A stretch of DNA of 64,000 nt from DAOUJI01 sp965219565 (GTDB lineage: Bacteria; Chloroflexota; Dehalococcoidia; Lucifugimonadales; JAGWBF01): positions 2,790,001 to 2,854,000 of the forward strand of contig OZ244780.1 of NCBI GenBank assembly GCA_965219565.1. The letters run 5' to 3'. The translations under genes were made by a program, and so were the position numbers. Shown one piece after another: positions 8,777 to 16,338 of this stretch (position 1 is its first letter; each line of letters opens with the position of its first letter). The notes under the pieces are model-generated. The model made no database searches. It saw only the letters and a list, made by a program, of their open reading frames with translations, and was not told the DNA's origin.

Positions 8777-10354
8777 GTGACTGTAGCAGACCGCTGGATA
8801 CAGGACGAACTTAAGACCCTGCAAGACATGTTGCCGCCCAGGGTTCGCACCCCTCTGGAGGCTAGAGAGGACAGGGTAGAGCTTCTGGAGGTGATTCTCG
8901 ATCTGGGCAGACCCCCGGAAGCCAGGTTCTTTGACGAAGAGGCGCTCCTGGACTCCCGGGAAGTCGACCAGGAGGACTTGGACTACGTCGTTTCCCGTGT
9001 CGGTGAATTCGGAGGAGACAACCGGGCTGGCATTCCTCGAACTCTCCACCGCATCTCCGCCATGCGGAACCGCAAGGGCGACATCGTGGGCATCACCTGC
9101 CGCGTGGGCCGCGCCGTCCTGGGGGCCGTCAAAATCATCGAGGACCTCGTTCTCCAGGGCAGAAGCGTGCTTCTGCTGGGACGCCCCGGAGTGGGCAAAA
9201 CGACCATGCTGCGAGAGGTGGCCCGGGTCCTGGCCGACGACGCCCGCAAGCGGGTCATTATCGTGGACACCTCAAACGAGATTGCAGGGGACGGCGACAT
9301 TCCCCACCCTGCCATAGGCCACTCGCGGCGCATGCAGGTGGCGCACCCGGAGCTTCAACACAACGTGATGATCGAGGCCGTGGAGAACCACATGCCCGAG
9401 GTCATAATCATCGACGAAATGGGCACCGAGTTGGAAGCCATAGCAGCCCGCACCATAGCCGAACGGGGTGTCCAACTAATCGCCACAGCCCACGGCAACA
9501 CCCTGGACAACTTAGTGATGAATCCCACGCTGTCCGACTTGGTGGGAGGGATTCAGTCGGTGACCCTCGGCGATGATGAGGCCCGGCGGCGCGGGACCCA
9601 AAAGACGACGTTGGAACGCAAAGCTCCTCCCACTTTTGACGTCGTGGTCGAGATACAGAGCTGGGAAAAGGTGGCCGTCCACGAGGACGTGTCTACCGTC
9701 GTGGACACATGGCTACGGGGCTATCCCATTGTCCCGGAAACCCGCCGGTTGAACGAGGCAGGTGAAGTGCTCAAGACTCGTGAAGTGGGCGGCGTTTACG
9801 TTCCGGCCGCTCCTGTCGTCAACGGCCCCGGGCGGAATGGACCGGAGGACGCCTACGGCTATGAACCTCCCAGCGTTCTCGACAGAAGCTCCCGACAGAC
9901 TGTGAAAGTGTTCTTATTCGGCGTGGGCAGGGACAAAGTCGAGGACGCGGGCCGAAGCCTGGGAATCCCTACGAGAGTGGTGAACGACCTACGCGCGGCC
10001 GATGTGGTCCTGACCACCAAGAGTCTATACCGGCGCGGCTCCCAGCTGGTTAGAATCGCAGAACGGGCCGGCAAGCCGATATACGTGCTTCGGAAAAACT
10101 CAGGACCCCAGATACAGCAGCTGCTCCGGTCCGTATCGGGCGGCGGCGAAGAAGACGACGACGCAGTGGACGGCGCTTTGAAAGAGGCCGAGACGGCTGC
10201 CGAGCGGGTGAGGAACGGAGCGACCTCTGTCGAGTTGGCCCCGCAGCGGGCGTACATTCGGCGCCTTCAGCACTTGCTGGCCGAAAAATACAACATAGCC
10301 TCCACCAGCAGCGGCCAGGAACCCAACAGGTACGTGACCCTCTTCAAGGGCTAG
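8777..10354 (+). CDS. AAA ATPase with C-terminal R3H domain (Ycf45/SpoIIIAA-like)
   Basis: 525 residues. The ATPase core has Walker A GRPGVGKT (about 134-141) and Walker B VIIIDEMGTE (about 211-220), followed by the sensor region IATAHGNTL. This resembles Ycf45/SpoIIIAA-type ATPases. After a variable middle (330-470) with a Rossmann-like KVFLFGVGRD segment, the protein ends in an R3H motif (RAYIRRLQHLLAE to EPNRYVTL, about 490-523) that binds single-stranded nucleic acid. GTG start at 8777 after GAGGTGAA. It lies 6 bp after pdxT and 4 bp before tmk, so they form one transcription unit. The cellular role is not established; a nucleic-acid-linked motor is inference. Confidence 0.8.
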   Translation: MTVADRWIQDELKTLQDMLPPRVRTPLEAREDRVELLEVILDLGRPPEARFFDEEALLDSREVDQEDLDYVVSRVGEFGGDNRAGIPRTLHRISAMRNRKGDIVGITCRVGRAVLGAVKIIEDLVLQGRSVLLLGRPGVGKTTMLREVARVLADDARKRVIIVDTSNEIAGDGDIPHPAIGHSRRMQVAHPELQHNVMIEAVENHMPEVIIIDEMGTELEAIAARTIAERGVQLIATAHGNTLDNLVMNPTLSDLVGGIQSVTLGDDEARRRGTQKTTLERKAPPTFDVVVEIQSWEKVAVHEDVSTVVDTWLRGYPIVPETRRLNEAGEVLKTREVGGVYVPAAPVVNGPGRNGPEDAYGYEPPSVLDRSSRQTVKVFLFGVGRDKVEDAGRSLGIPTRVVNDLRAADVVLTTKSLYRRGSQLVRIAERAGKPIYVLRKNSGPQIQQLLRSVSGGGEEDDDAVDGALKEAETAAERVRNGATSVELAPQRAYIRRLQHLLAEKYNIASTSSGQEPNRYVTLFKG

Positions 10355-10358
10355 GCCC

Positions 10359-10973
10359 ATGACTGCCTTCATAGTATTCGAGGGCGGCGACGGCTCCGGA
10401 AAGACCACCCATTCGAGGCGCTTGGCGTCCGCTCTGAGCAGGTCTGGTTACAGCGTGGTGTCCACCAGGGAGCCCGGCGGTGGACCTCTGGGGGAGGCAG
10501 TTCGACGCTGGGTCAAGGGTCGTCGAGACCTGTCTACGAACGCCGAATTGCTGCTGTTCATGGCCGCCAGAGCCCAACACGTGGCCGACGTGATTCGCCC
10601 GTCTCTCGAAGCAGGCAAGGTAGTGTTGTGTGACAGGTTCACCGCCTCCAGCGTAGCCTACCAAGGCTACGGCAGAGGGATCGATCTGGATACGGTGCAT
10701 CGCCTTAACGGTCTGGCCTGCGGAGACGTATCGCCCGACCTGACCGTGCTCTTGGACCTTCCCCCGGAGGTCGGTCTCTCCCGTCGGGCGGACCAACCCG
10801 ACACGTTCGAGTCTGAGGCGCTGGACTTTCACCGGCGCGTAAGGGCGGGATATCTGGAGCAGGCCGCCAACGACCCTGTGGGCTGGCTGGCGGTCGATGC
10901 GTCGGCCTCCAAGGAAGCCGTGTCGGAAGAAGTGTGGGGGAAAGTTCAGGCCCTGCTTCGAAGCAGGGCCTGA
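10359..10973 (+). CDS. tmk: Thymidylate kinase
   Basis: 204 residues, the standard size. It phosphorylates dTMP to dTDP. Seen: P-loop GGDGSGKTT (about 9-17), STREPGGGPLGE (DR[X]-like loop, about 36-47), the DRFTASSVAYQG substrate motif (about 90-101), and the LID region RADQP. The ATG at 10359 lies 4 bp after the R3H ATPase stop. The 3' end of the coding sequence forms a terminator hairpin. Confidence 0.95.
   Translation: MTAFIVFEGGDGSGKTTHSRRLASALSRSGYSVVSTREPGGGPLGEAVRRWVKGRRDLSTNAELLLFMAARAQHVADVIRPSLEAGKVVLCDRFTASSVAYQGYGRGIDLDTVHRLNGLACGDVSPDLTVLLDLPPEVGLSRRADQPDTFESEALDFHRRVRAGYLEQAANDPVGWLAVDASASKEAVSEEVWGKVQALLRSRA
10947..10972. terminator. Palindromic terminator at tmk 3' end
   Basis: CAGGCCCTGCTT (10947-10958) and its exact inverse AAGCAGGGCCTG (10961-10972) flank a CG, and the palindrome overlaps the tmk stop. 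It lies between convergent genes, so it could serve both strands. There is no clear T-run. Confidence 0.55.
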
Positions 10974-10999
10974 AGGGTGTTCAGTGTATCGGGTTGAGG

Positions 11000-11275
11000 C
11001 TAGTCTGCGGCTACGGGAACTGCGTCCAGCTTCTCCTGGATTACAGCCCGTAGTTCCCTGACCCTGGTAAGGTCGGGGTACTTGCCGTCCTCTTCCTTGC
11101 GGTCGAAGATCTTCTCCCCGTCCAAGTATACCTCAAGCCGGCCGTTTGCGCCGGGCGTCAGGGAGATGGCAGCATCCTTACCGAAGTGCCTGAAGAACTC
11201 CATCGCCAACCACGTGGCGGTTGCATGGTACTGTCAAGGAACGCAGTAAACGATGTCGATGTTGATCTTCCACAT
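11000..11275 (-). CDS. SelW/SelT/SelH (Rdx)-family selenoprotein with CxxU motif
   Basis: 91 residues if the in-frame TGA at 11234-11236 (codon 14) is read as selenocysteine. The N-terminus reads MWKINIDIVYCVPUQYHATA: the thioredoxin-like beta strand plus the CxxC/CxxU redox turn of Rdx proteins. After it come the family helix WLAMEFFRHFG, the SLTPGANGRLEVYLDGEKIF core and a final helix. Without the Sec codon, only a meaningless fragment starting at a TTG (11209) would remain. The ATG at 11275 has a perfect AAGGAGG seven bases upstream and a strong promoter beyond, which fixes the start. A hairpin follows the UGA (separate entry). Known family role: small redox proteins of unclear substrate. 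It is divergent from a protoglobin gene. Confidence 0.85.
11200..11228 (-). promoter_or_regulatory. Candidate bacterial SECIS hairpin of the Rdx selenoprotein
   Basis: Read on the minus strand, the stem is CCAU-GC-AACC paired with GGUU-GC-AUGG (two single bulged G on the 3' side), 10 pairs, with the 7-nt loop GCCACGU. The loop begins 15 nt after the UGA and its first base is G, as expected of bacterial SECIS elements that bind SelB. Folding was done by eye only. Confidence 0.65.
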
Positions 11276-11344
11276 GACCCAACCTCCTTAGCTCCGTTGG
11301 ACATGACCGACGGGCGATAGTTTGGCCCGTCTGATGATGACACT

Positions 11345-11372
11345 ATTCTAACGGTTATTGACGATGTGTCAA
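11345..11372 (-). promoter_or_regulatory. Sigma-70 type promoter of the Rdx selenoprotein gene
   Basis: On the minus strand, TTGACA (11372-11367), 16-bp spacer, TAGAAT (11350-11345). Predicted start near 11338, about 60 nt upstream of the ATG at 11275. Confidence 0.7.
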
Positions 11373-11408
11373 GCTATAGACGCTCGTTTATATTGGGCAT
11401 AGCCGCAG

Positions 11409-12035
11409 GTGATTCGCCCAATCTGCTTGACAGAGCGATTGGCAGCCGATACCATCGTGGCCGTGCCTGAGCAGTCCGTTCCCCAGCAAGAATCACATTC
11501 CCCGATTGACCCGCGTGATTGGCCCGCCCGATTTCGTGAGATGTCGGAGTTTGTCGGCCTCTCCGACGAAGACCTCGACCTAATCAGAGCGAGCGGTCCC
11601 TTGGTCCAAGCCAAGCTGCAGAGCTTCGTGGACCACATTTACGACCATTTCCTGGAATACCCGGAAGCGCGCAAGTTCTTCGTCCACGACAACGGCTCCC
11701 CCGACCGGAAGCGCATTGACGACAACAAGCTGACCATGATCCGTTGGATGATGAACAACTGTCTTGCCCACATCAACGACGGCTTTTCCCGCTATGTCGC
11801 GGCCATCGGAACCATGCACTACAGCGTGGCGGTGCACCGCCCTCCGTTGCCTCCCGTGCCCTACAAGTACCTCATCGGCGTCATCTCCATGTACCAGACC
11901 AAGCTGGCGGCCCTCTTCGAAGCAGAAATGGGCAACGAGGAGCTGGCGGCCAGGACAAGTCTTGCTTGGAATAAGCTGTTGATGGTTGAGTTAGACCTCA
12001 TATTGGCGGCATACGTTACGGAACCCAGCGCCTGA
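11409..12035 (+). CDS. Protoglobin-domain protein
   Basis: 208 residues, mostly one globin-coupled-sensor/protoglobin domain (about 35-205). Seen: the pre-A/A helix region MSEFVGLSDEDLDLI, the heme-pocket stretch YVAAIGTMHYSVAVHR with the likely proximal His, and PYKYLIGVISMYQTKLAALF in the following helices. There is no output domain, so this is a stand-alone protoglobin that binds O2, CO or NO rather than a chemoreceptor or cyclase sensor. The start is uncertain: GTG at 11409 gives a 35-residue low-complexity extension; a later start is possible. It is divergent from the selenoprotein gene and shares its 130-bp intergenic region. Confidence 0.8.
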   Translation: MIRPICLTERLAADTIVAVPEQSVPQQESHSPIDPRDWPARFREMSEFVGLSDEDLDLIRASGPLVQAKLQSFVDHIYDHFLEYPEARKFFVHDNGSPDRKRIDDNKLTMIRWMMNNCLAHINDGFSRYVAAIGTMHYSVAVHRPPLPPVPYKYLIGVISMYQTKLAALFEAEMGNEELAARTSLAWNKLLMVELDLILAAYVTEPSA

Positions 12036-12049
12036 CAGCCTGCCTGACG

Positions 12050-12078
12050 TTGACAAGGCTAACCCGTAGCCTTAGAAT
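12050..12078 (+). promoter_or_regulatory. Strong sigma-70 promoter of rpsP operon
   Basis: Perfect TTGACA (12050-12055), 17-bp spacer, TAGAAT (12073-12078), 38 bp ahead of the rpsP start. Confidence 0.85.
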
Positions 12079-12115
12079 CGCTAAGTTAACTTTATCTGAC
12101 CGAGGTCCAGGCTTC

Positions 12116-12373
12116 ATGTTGCGAATCCGACTTAGGCGAGTGGGGAAAAAGGGGCGTCCTTCCTACCGTATCGTTGTTGCAGACCGCAGGGCCCCCAGAG
12201 ACGGCGCCTATGTTGAGTGGATAGGCCACTATGACCCTCTCATCGACCCGCCTAAAGTGACGTTGGACGAGGAAAAGGCGGTGGGCTGGCTGCAAAAGGG
12301 AGCCCAACCGTCGGAAGCGGTCGAACGGATCTTCAAGTGGAACGGGATTTACGAGAAGGCACAGGCGCAATGA
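12116..12373 (+). CDS. rpsP: 30S ribosomal protein S16
   Basis: 85 residues from the ATG at 12116. It begins MLRIRLRRVGKKGRPSYRIV, with VADRRAPRDGAYVEWIGHYDP next, the signature of S16, which binds 16S rRNA early in small-subunit assembly. An in-frame GTT..TTG extension upstream is rejected because it would run through the promoter. The stop overlaps the khpA start as ATGA. Confidence 0.97.
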   Translation: MLRIRLRRVGKKGRPSYRIVVADRRAPRDGAYVEWIGHYDPLIDPPKVTLDEEKAVGWLQKGAQPSEAVERIFKWNGIYEKAQAQ

Positions 12374-12597
12374 AGGAGCTCATCGAGTATATCGCCAAGA
12401 GCCTAGCCAGTAAGCCCGAAGAAGTGGTCGTTCATGAAGAGGTGGAGGACGACCGGGTGGTGTTGAGGCTAGAGGTGGCCGACGAGGACAAAGGGAAGAT
12501 AATCGGCCGCCAGGGGCGGGTTGCTCAAGCGATGCGGGTGCTCCTTCGCGTGGCTGCGGTGAAAAACGGCGCCCGCGCTGTGCTCGAAATAGTCTAA
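12370..12597 (+). CDS. khpA: KH-domain RNA-binding protein KhpA (YlqC)
   Basis: 75 residues. A single KH domain with the GxxG loop IIGRQGRV (about 42-49) and the ELIEYIAKSL start that is typical of KhpA/YlqC, a small RNA-binding partner of KhpB. ATG at 12370 overlaps the rpsP stop by 4 bp, so translation is coupled. The rpsP-khpA-rimM order is the usual one. Confidence 0.93.
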   Translation: MKELIEYIAKSLASKPEEVVVHEEVEDDRVVLRLEVADEDKGKIIGRQGRVAQAMRVLLRVAAVKNGARAVLEIV

Positions 12598-12630
12598 CGG
12601 TCCAATAGCCGGTCCCGCGATGGGCCCGCC

Positions 12631-13140
12631 ATGGGTAAAGAACAAGACGACGGGCCGGTTGTGGTGGGAAAAGTAATAGCGGTCAGGGGGCTGGCCGGAC
12701 AATTGAAGATAGAACCCTTAAGCGATTTCCCCGGGAGGTTTTCCCCCGGGGGACATTTATTTCTGGACGGAACGCCTCGTCTCCTTCAGAGGTCCGCCAA
12801 GCTCCCGGACGGCTCCCTTGCGATAAAGCTGGAGGGAATCGATTCCCGGGAAGAAGCCCAGAAGCTGCTAGGACTGGAACTGACGGTCCCAAGAGACATG
12901 GTCCCCCCTCCTCCTGACGGCAGCTACTACCACTTCCAGCTCATCGACATGGAGGTCTACACCGTCTCTGGAGAGCTACTGGGAGAGGTGACAGAAATCC
13001 TGGACGTGGGCCCCAATGATGTGTACGTAGTGACCAACGATGGGCGGGAGGTCCTTGTGCCCGCTCTGGAAGGGGTAGTCCTGGACGTGAACGTCGAGTC
13101 CGCCCGCATGACCGTCGACCTCCCCGAAGGGCTCCGTTAG
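12631..13140 (+). CDS. rimM: Ribosome maturation factor RimM
   Basis: 169 residues. RimM N domain: VVVGKVIAVRGLAGQLKIEPLSDFPGRF (about 11-37). PRC-barrel: YYHFQLIDMEVYTVSGELLGEVTEILDVGPNDVYVV (about 95-130). It assists 16S maturation and binds S19. ATG at 12631, 33 bp after khpA. The gene order would normally continue with trmD and rplS, but both are absent here: an HNH gene and then genes on the other strand follow. Confidence 0.95.
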   Translation: MGKEQDDGPVVVGKVIAVRGLAGQLKIEPLSDFPGRFSPGGHLFLDGTPRLLQRSAKLPDGSLAIKLEGIDSREEAQKLLGLELTVPRDMVPPPPDGSYYHFQLIDMEVYTVSGELLGEVTEILDVGPNDVYVVTNDGREVLVPALEGVVLDVNVESARMTVDLPEGLR

Positions 13141-13216
13141 AGGCGGGGTTCCGCGACAAGACTAATTAGACAACGCTTTAGAGGTTTAAGGATGACAAGT
13201 AGGAAAAGGACAAGTT

Positions 13217-13573
13217 ATGGCTAAGTTTGGTGATTCTCTACGAGGGTATGCGTTTCCGGTAATGAAGCGAGATGGTTTTATTTGCCGCTATTGTGGTCTT
13301 GATGGCAAGGAGTCGTTCTCGAATTGGTTGTCCCTCTCGTGGGATCATCTTCTTCCCACCAGTCATCCCAATCGAGATGACCAAGAGTACATTGTAACTG
13401 CTTGTATGTTCTGTAATACGGCCGATAACCAATATTTCCGGCACGCCGAAAAGCGAGGAATCAAGTTTGAGGGACTATCTCAGGAGCAGTTGGTTAGTCA
13501 GCGGCAACCTTACGTTGACAAGGTCCGCCAAGAATATCGGGATTTCTGGGAAGCTAAAGTCCAGCCGCTTTGA
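13217..13573 (+). CDS. HNH endonuclease family protein
   Basis: 118 residues. Seen: CRYCG (about 23-27), the SWDHLLPTSHPNRDD centre with the HNH His (about 43), and CMFCNTADN (about 64-72). The two CxxC pairs hold the structural Zn of the bba-metal fold, so the nuclease looks intact. The gene and its flanks are clearly richer in A+T than the rimM side, which suggests recent transfer. ATG at 13217 follows AGGAAAAGGACAAGTT. The biological target is unknown; single HNH genes of this type occur in defence contexts and as stand-alone accessory genes. Confidence 0.75.
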   Translation: MAKFGDSLRGYAFPVMKRDGFICRYCGLDGKESFSNWLSLSWDHLLPTSHPNRDDQEYIVTACMFCNTADNQYFRHAEKRGIKFEGLSQEQLVSQRQPYVDKVRQEYRDFWEAKVQPL

Positions 13574-13642
13574 ACAAGCTAACAAATTTTGGGCGAACTC
13601 GCCTGAGAGGACGCCGTTTTTATAATGGTAGGTCGTCGGGCT

Positions 13643-14632
13643 TTACCCGTGGAACTCCAAGACGTCTCCGTCGGCCAGGACGTAGTCTCTGCCCACCCTT
13701 TGGGCGTCGAACTTTCCCGAGCCCCAGAGTAGGGCATACTTTAGCCTCTGCTTCCAGTCCCTGTGCAGAGACTGGGCGGCGTCTTCCACATTGCTGCCCA
13801 TGGTAAGAATGATGGGCGAATCGTAGTCGGGGGCCTCGCCTGGCGCTCTGGTATAGACGCGCACCTTGCCGAGGGCGGCGAATACGCTTTCCCGCAACTG
13901 GTCCAATCCCACGTCTTCCGTAGCTGAAGTCATGACCAGCCAGTGTCGGTCGCCCACCGCCTCTTCGATTCTGAGGTACTGGTCGAGGGCCCCGTCCATG
14001 TCTGCCTTGTTGGCGACGATGACGCACTTCTTGTTGGTGCGGTAGTCCTCCGGGTCCGGTTCCTCATCCCGATCCAGCAGCCGGAACCCCCAGCGGCCAA
14101 GCTCGGACGTGATTTCATCCAACTGCTGCACCGGGTCGGCGGACAAGTCGAGCGCCGGCAGCAGAAGGTCTGCGTTTCTGAGGAGGCTGAAGAGCCTGGT
14201 TTGCATGTCCTGGTCGTTGAGGGCGGGCGTGTCTATCAGCTGGGTGAGGACGTTCTGGTGCTTCAACATGCCGGGCTGCGGGACCTGGGTGGAGAAGGGA
14301 TAAGGGGCCACTTTGACCGAGGCCCCGGTGAGAACGGCGAGCAATTGCGACTTGCCTGAGTTCGGCAGACCTATAAGCGCCGCCTGTCCTGCTCCCTCCT
14401 TCCGGATAGAGAAGGGTTGCGGGCCTCCTCCGGCTGTAGCCCTTGGCTTTTCGAGGTCGGCCATTAACCGGGCCAGGCGAGACCTCTGGTCAGCTCTCAG
14501 ATGGTCCGTCCCCTTGTGCTTGGGGGTAGCGGACATCATCTCCTGGAGGGCGGCCACCTTTTCAGGGATGCTTTTCGCTGCCCTGAACCGCTTTTCCGCT
14601 TCGTAGTATGCGGGAGGCAGGTTGGCCGGCAT
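13643..14632 (-). CDS. OBG/DRG-family GTPase with TGS domain
   Basis: 329 residues. A helical N-terminus (1-80), then a G domain: G1 GLPNSGKS (about 89-96), G3-like LIDTPAL (about 133) and the base-specificity motif VANKAD (about 210-215). The C-terminus (about 258-329), beginning VRVYTRAPGEAPDYDSPIIL, is a TGS domain. This is the DRG-like layout of translation-associated GTPases. The usual DxxG in G3 reads DTPA, seen also in several DRG relatives. It is monocistronic, divergent from the SOS-controlled gene at 14845. Confidence 0.85.
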   Translation of the reverse strand: MPANLPPAYYEAEKRFRAAKSIPEKVAALQEMMSATPKHKGTDHLRADQRSRLARLMADLEKPRATAGGGPQPFSIRKEGAGQAALIGLPNSGKSQLLAVLTGASVKVAPYPFSTQVPQPGMLKHQNVLTQLIDTPALNDQDMQTRLFSLLRNADLLLPALDLSADPVQQLDEITSELGRWGFRLLDRDEEPDPEDYRTNKKCVIVANKADMDGALDQYLRIEEAVGDRHWLVMTSATEDVGLDQLRESVFAALGKVRVYTRAPGEAPDYDSPIILTMGSNVEDAAQSLHRDWKQRLKYALLWGSGKFDAQRVGRDYVLADGDVLEFHG

Positions 14633-14786
14633 AACGGCCCTCCCTCGACGCAGGTGGGGTGGGAAACGCTATATCAACAGCCTAAAAAGCCGTGCTCCCA
14701 CCGCCGTATCATGATAGCACGTGGCAATGGGTGAGCAAGCGCTATATCGACAGCCCCAAAAGCCGTCAACCTCAGCCAAAGACCTA

Positions 14787-14819
14787 TTGAACATTATAGA
14801 ACGTCTGTTCTATAATGTT
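14787..14819 (+). promoter_or_regulatory. Promoter with 30-bp palindromic SOS (LexA) operator
   Basis: TTGAAC (14787-14792), 18-bp spacer and TATAAT (14811-14816) form the promoter. AACATTATAGAAC (14790-14802) and its exact inverse GTTCTATAATGTT (14807-14819) flank GTCT, so the palindrome covers both elements. The core AGAAC-N4-GTTCT matches the Gram-positive-type LexA box and resembles those ahead of lexA (23705) and the ImuB-like gene (55667). Confidence 0.8.
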
Positions 14820-14844
14820 TTCTAACCAATCGTGAGGTGTAGTT

Positions 14845-15150
14845 ATGCTTCGACAGGCTGCGGTTGCTTCAGTAGACATGTTGCCCGAAAGGTTCCCCTA
14901 CAGAGACGACGGATGTGATATATACCCTTCGTGCCTCAGGTGCCCTCTACCCCAATGCAAATACGACGACCCTGGCTGGCTTCAACGCGAGAAGCGACGG
15001 GAGCGGGACCAGAACATCATAGAAGCCGTCAAGCGGGATGGCGTCTCCATCTCCGAGGTGGCGTCACAGTTCTCCATCAGCCAGAGGACCATCTTCAGGA
15101 TAATCCGCAAGTCGGCTGAAGAAAGGGAGCTCGCTCCTCTGGCCGCCTAG
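14845..15150 (+). CDS. Small Cys-cluster helix-turn-helix protein under SOS control
   Basis: 101 residues. The N-terminal third has four Cys in CDIYPSCLRCPLPQC (about 27-41), which could bind a metal. The C-terminal part, ERDQNIIEAVKRDGVSISEVASQF then SISQRTIFRIIRKS (about 54-90), is a homeodomain-like helix-turn-helix of the resolvase/transposase-HTH type. ATG at 14845 follows GTGAGGTG. The target DNA and function are not known. The strong LexA palindrome in its promoter suggests induction after DNA damage. It stands just upstream of IS110 copy A. Confidence 0.65.
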   Translation: MLRQAAVASVDMLPERFPYRDDGCDIYPSCLRCPLPQCKYDDPGWLQREKRRERDQNIIEAVKRDGVSISEVASQFSISQRTIFRIIRKSAEERELAPLAA

Positions 15151-15366
15151 ACCCTGCCGAGCAGCTTTATGCTCTAGAGACGGGGCCGAGGAACGGCGAG
15201 CAACTGAGAGCGTGCGCCCGAAAGGCCCGCCGAGAGTCCCCCATACTGTCATTCCGAAGAGCAGCGAGGAATCTAAGCAGGACCTCCACAGACGCGGCTA
15301 CGTCCCAGTGACGGGTCGTTGCTTCTTTGGCGTTTTCTAGTCGAGCGGTCCTAGTGTGCAAGGATT
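15151..15366. other. Gene-free flank of IS110 copy A
   Basis: No gene seen. It holds the REP-like repeat at 15247-15274 and about 92 bp of unique sequence up to the right end of the IS. A GCTCTAGAGACGG region just after the HTH gene has no clear hairpin. Confidence 0.4.
15247..15274 (+). repeat. REP-like repeat, left of IS110 copy A
   Basis: TGTCATTCCGAAGAGCAGCG plus AGGAATCT. It is the same motif as at 49531-49557 and the inverted partner of the motifs at 16537 and 50823. GAGGAATCT is followed by AA, the sequence the IS appears to target. Confidence 0.75.
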
Positions 15367-16338
15367 TTAGCAACTGTGTTGGACGAGGGAAGGGTTGCTG
15401 GTGTGGTTGAGCTGATTCCAGGTTGTTCCGTCCCTCAACATGGCGTTGATGATGGTCAACAGCTTACGCATGCAGGCCACTATAGCCACCTTGGAGGGCT
15501 TCCCGTTCCCCACCAACCGTTCATAGAAAGTCTTTATCAGGGGATTGTGGACTCTGGCGCTCATGCCCGCCATGTACAGCGTCCTTCTGACGTTGGCGCG
15601 GCCTCCCCAGACGCTCCGTTTCCCCCTATGGGTCCCACTGTCCCGGTTCAACGGGGCCACTCCCACCAGGGCGGCTATCTCCCTTCGATTGAGGCTGCCC
15701 AATTCAGGAAGGGACGCCAGAAGGGTCATGCACGACACGCTCCCTATGCCCGGAACGTCTTTGAGCGCCTTCGCTTTCCCCGTCCAAGCCGCGTTCTCCT
15801 TGATGAAGTCTTCCATCTCCCGGTCCAGGTCCTCCAGCTCCTGGGTGAGATACTGGATGTGCCTCTCAATGCCGCGATGAACAGCCTTGGACGCACGCTT
15901 GAGGCGATTGGACTCAGCGGTTCTCATCTCTACGATCTGCTGTCTGCGCGCCACAAGAGCCTTGAGCCGGGCCGCCTCGGCGTCCGGGAGAGGACGGACC
16001 TCAGGCCTCACGGCGGCGGCGAACCGGGCTATGACCTGGGCGTCCAGGGCGTCGGTCTTGGCAAGTCTGCCTGTGGAGCGGGCGAAGTCCCTTATCTGTC
16101 TGGGATTCATCACCGCCACCGGCATCCGGCGGAGGCCGCAGTCCACCGTGAGGGCCCTCTCAAGGCCGCCTGTGGCCTCCATCACGATGAGGCCCACATC
16201 CAACTCCTTGGCCAAGTCGATCAACTCACCGATCCCGACAGGGTCGTTGGCGAACCTCCCGGTCCGCTCTTGGGGCAATATGTGAACATCCAGGCGCTTG
16301 CCGCTTACGTCCACTCCCATCACCGCGTCTGCGCTCAT
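15367..16338 (-). CDS. IS110-family transposase (DEDD/serine recombinase), copy A
   Basis: 323 residues from the ATG at 16338. RuvC-like DEDD domain: MGVDVSGKRLDVHILP (first Asp), LIVMEATGG (Glu, about 60) and KTDALDAQVIARFA (two Asp, about 95-108). A coiled middle is followed by the Tnp domain with DVPGIGSVSCMTLLASL and GVAPLNRDSGTHRGKR, whose Ser is the likely recombination nucleophile. An upstream ATG at 16437 is in frame, but the 33 extra residues are Arg/Gly-rich, unlike the family, and would run through the structured end. The ATG at 16338 has GAGAGGGG nine bases before it. The stop codon lies at the element's edge. Confidence 0.92.
   Translation of the reverse strand: MSADAVMGVDVSGKRLDVHILPQERTGRFANDPVGIGELIDLAKELDVGLIVMEATGGLERALTVDCGLRRMPVAVMNPRQIRDFARSTGRLAKTDALDAQVIARFAAAVRPEVRPLPDAEAARLKALVARRQQIVEMRTAESNRLKRASKAVHRGIERHIQYLTQELEDLDREMEDFIKENAAWTGKAKALKDVPGIGSVSCMTLLASLPELGSLNRREIAALVGVAPLNRDSGTHRGKRSVWGGRANVRRTLYMAGMSARVHNPLIKTFYERLVGNGKPSKVAIVACMRKLLTIINAMLRDGTTWNQLNHTSNPSLVQHSC

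Noticed and set aside
11000..11209. 69-residue ORF starting at a TTG in the Rdx gene
   Set aside because: It lacks a ribosome-binding site and the redox motif. The true start is the ATG at 11275 through the UGA.
15367..15368. Target-site duplication around the IS110 copies
   Set aside because: No direct repeat flanks the element apart from the possible CT core; IS110 elements do not make duplications.
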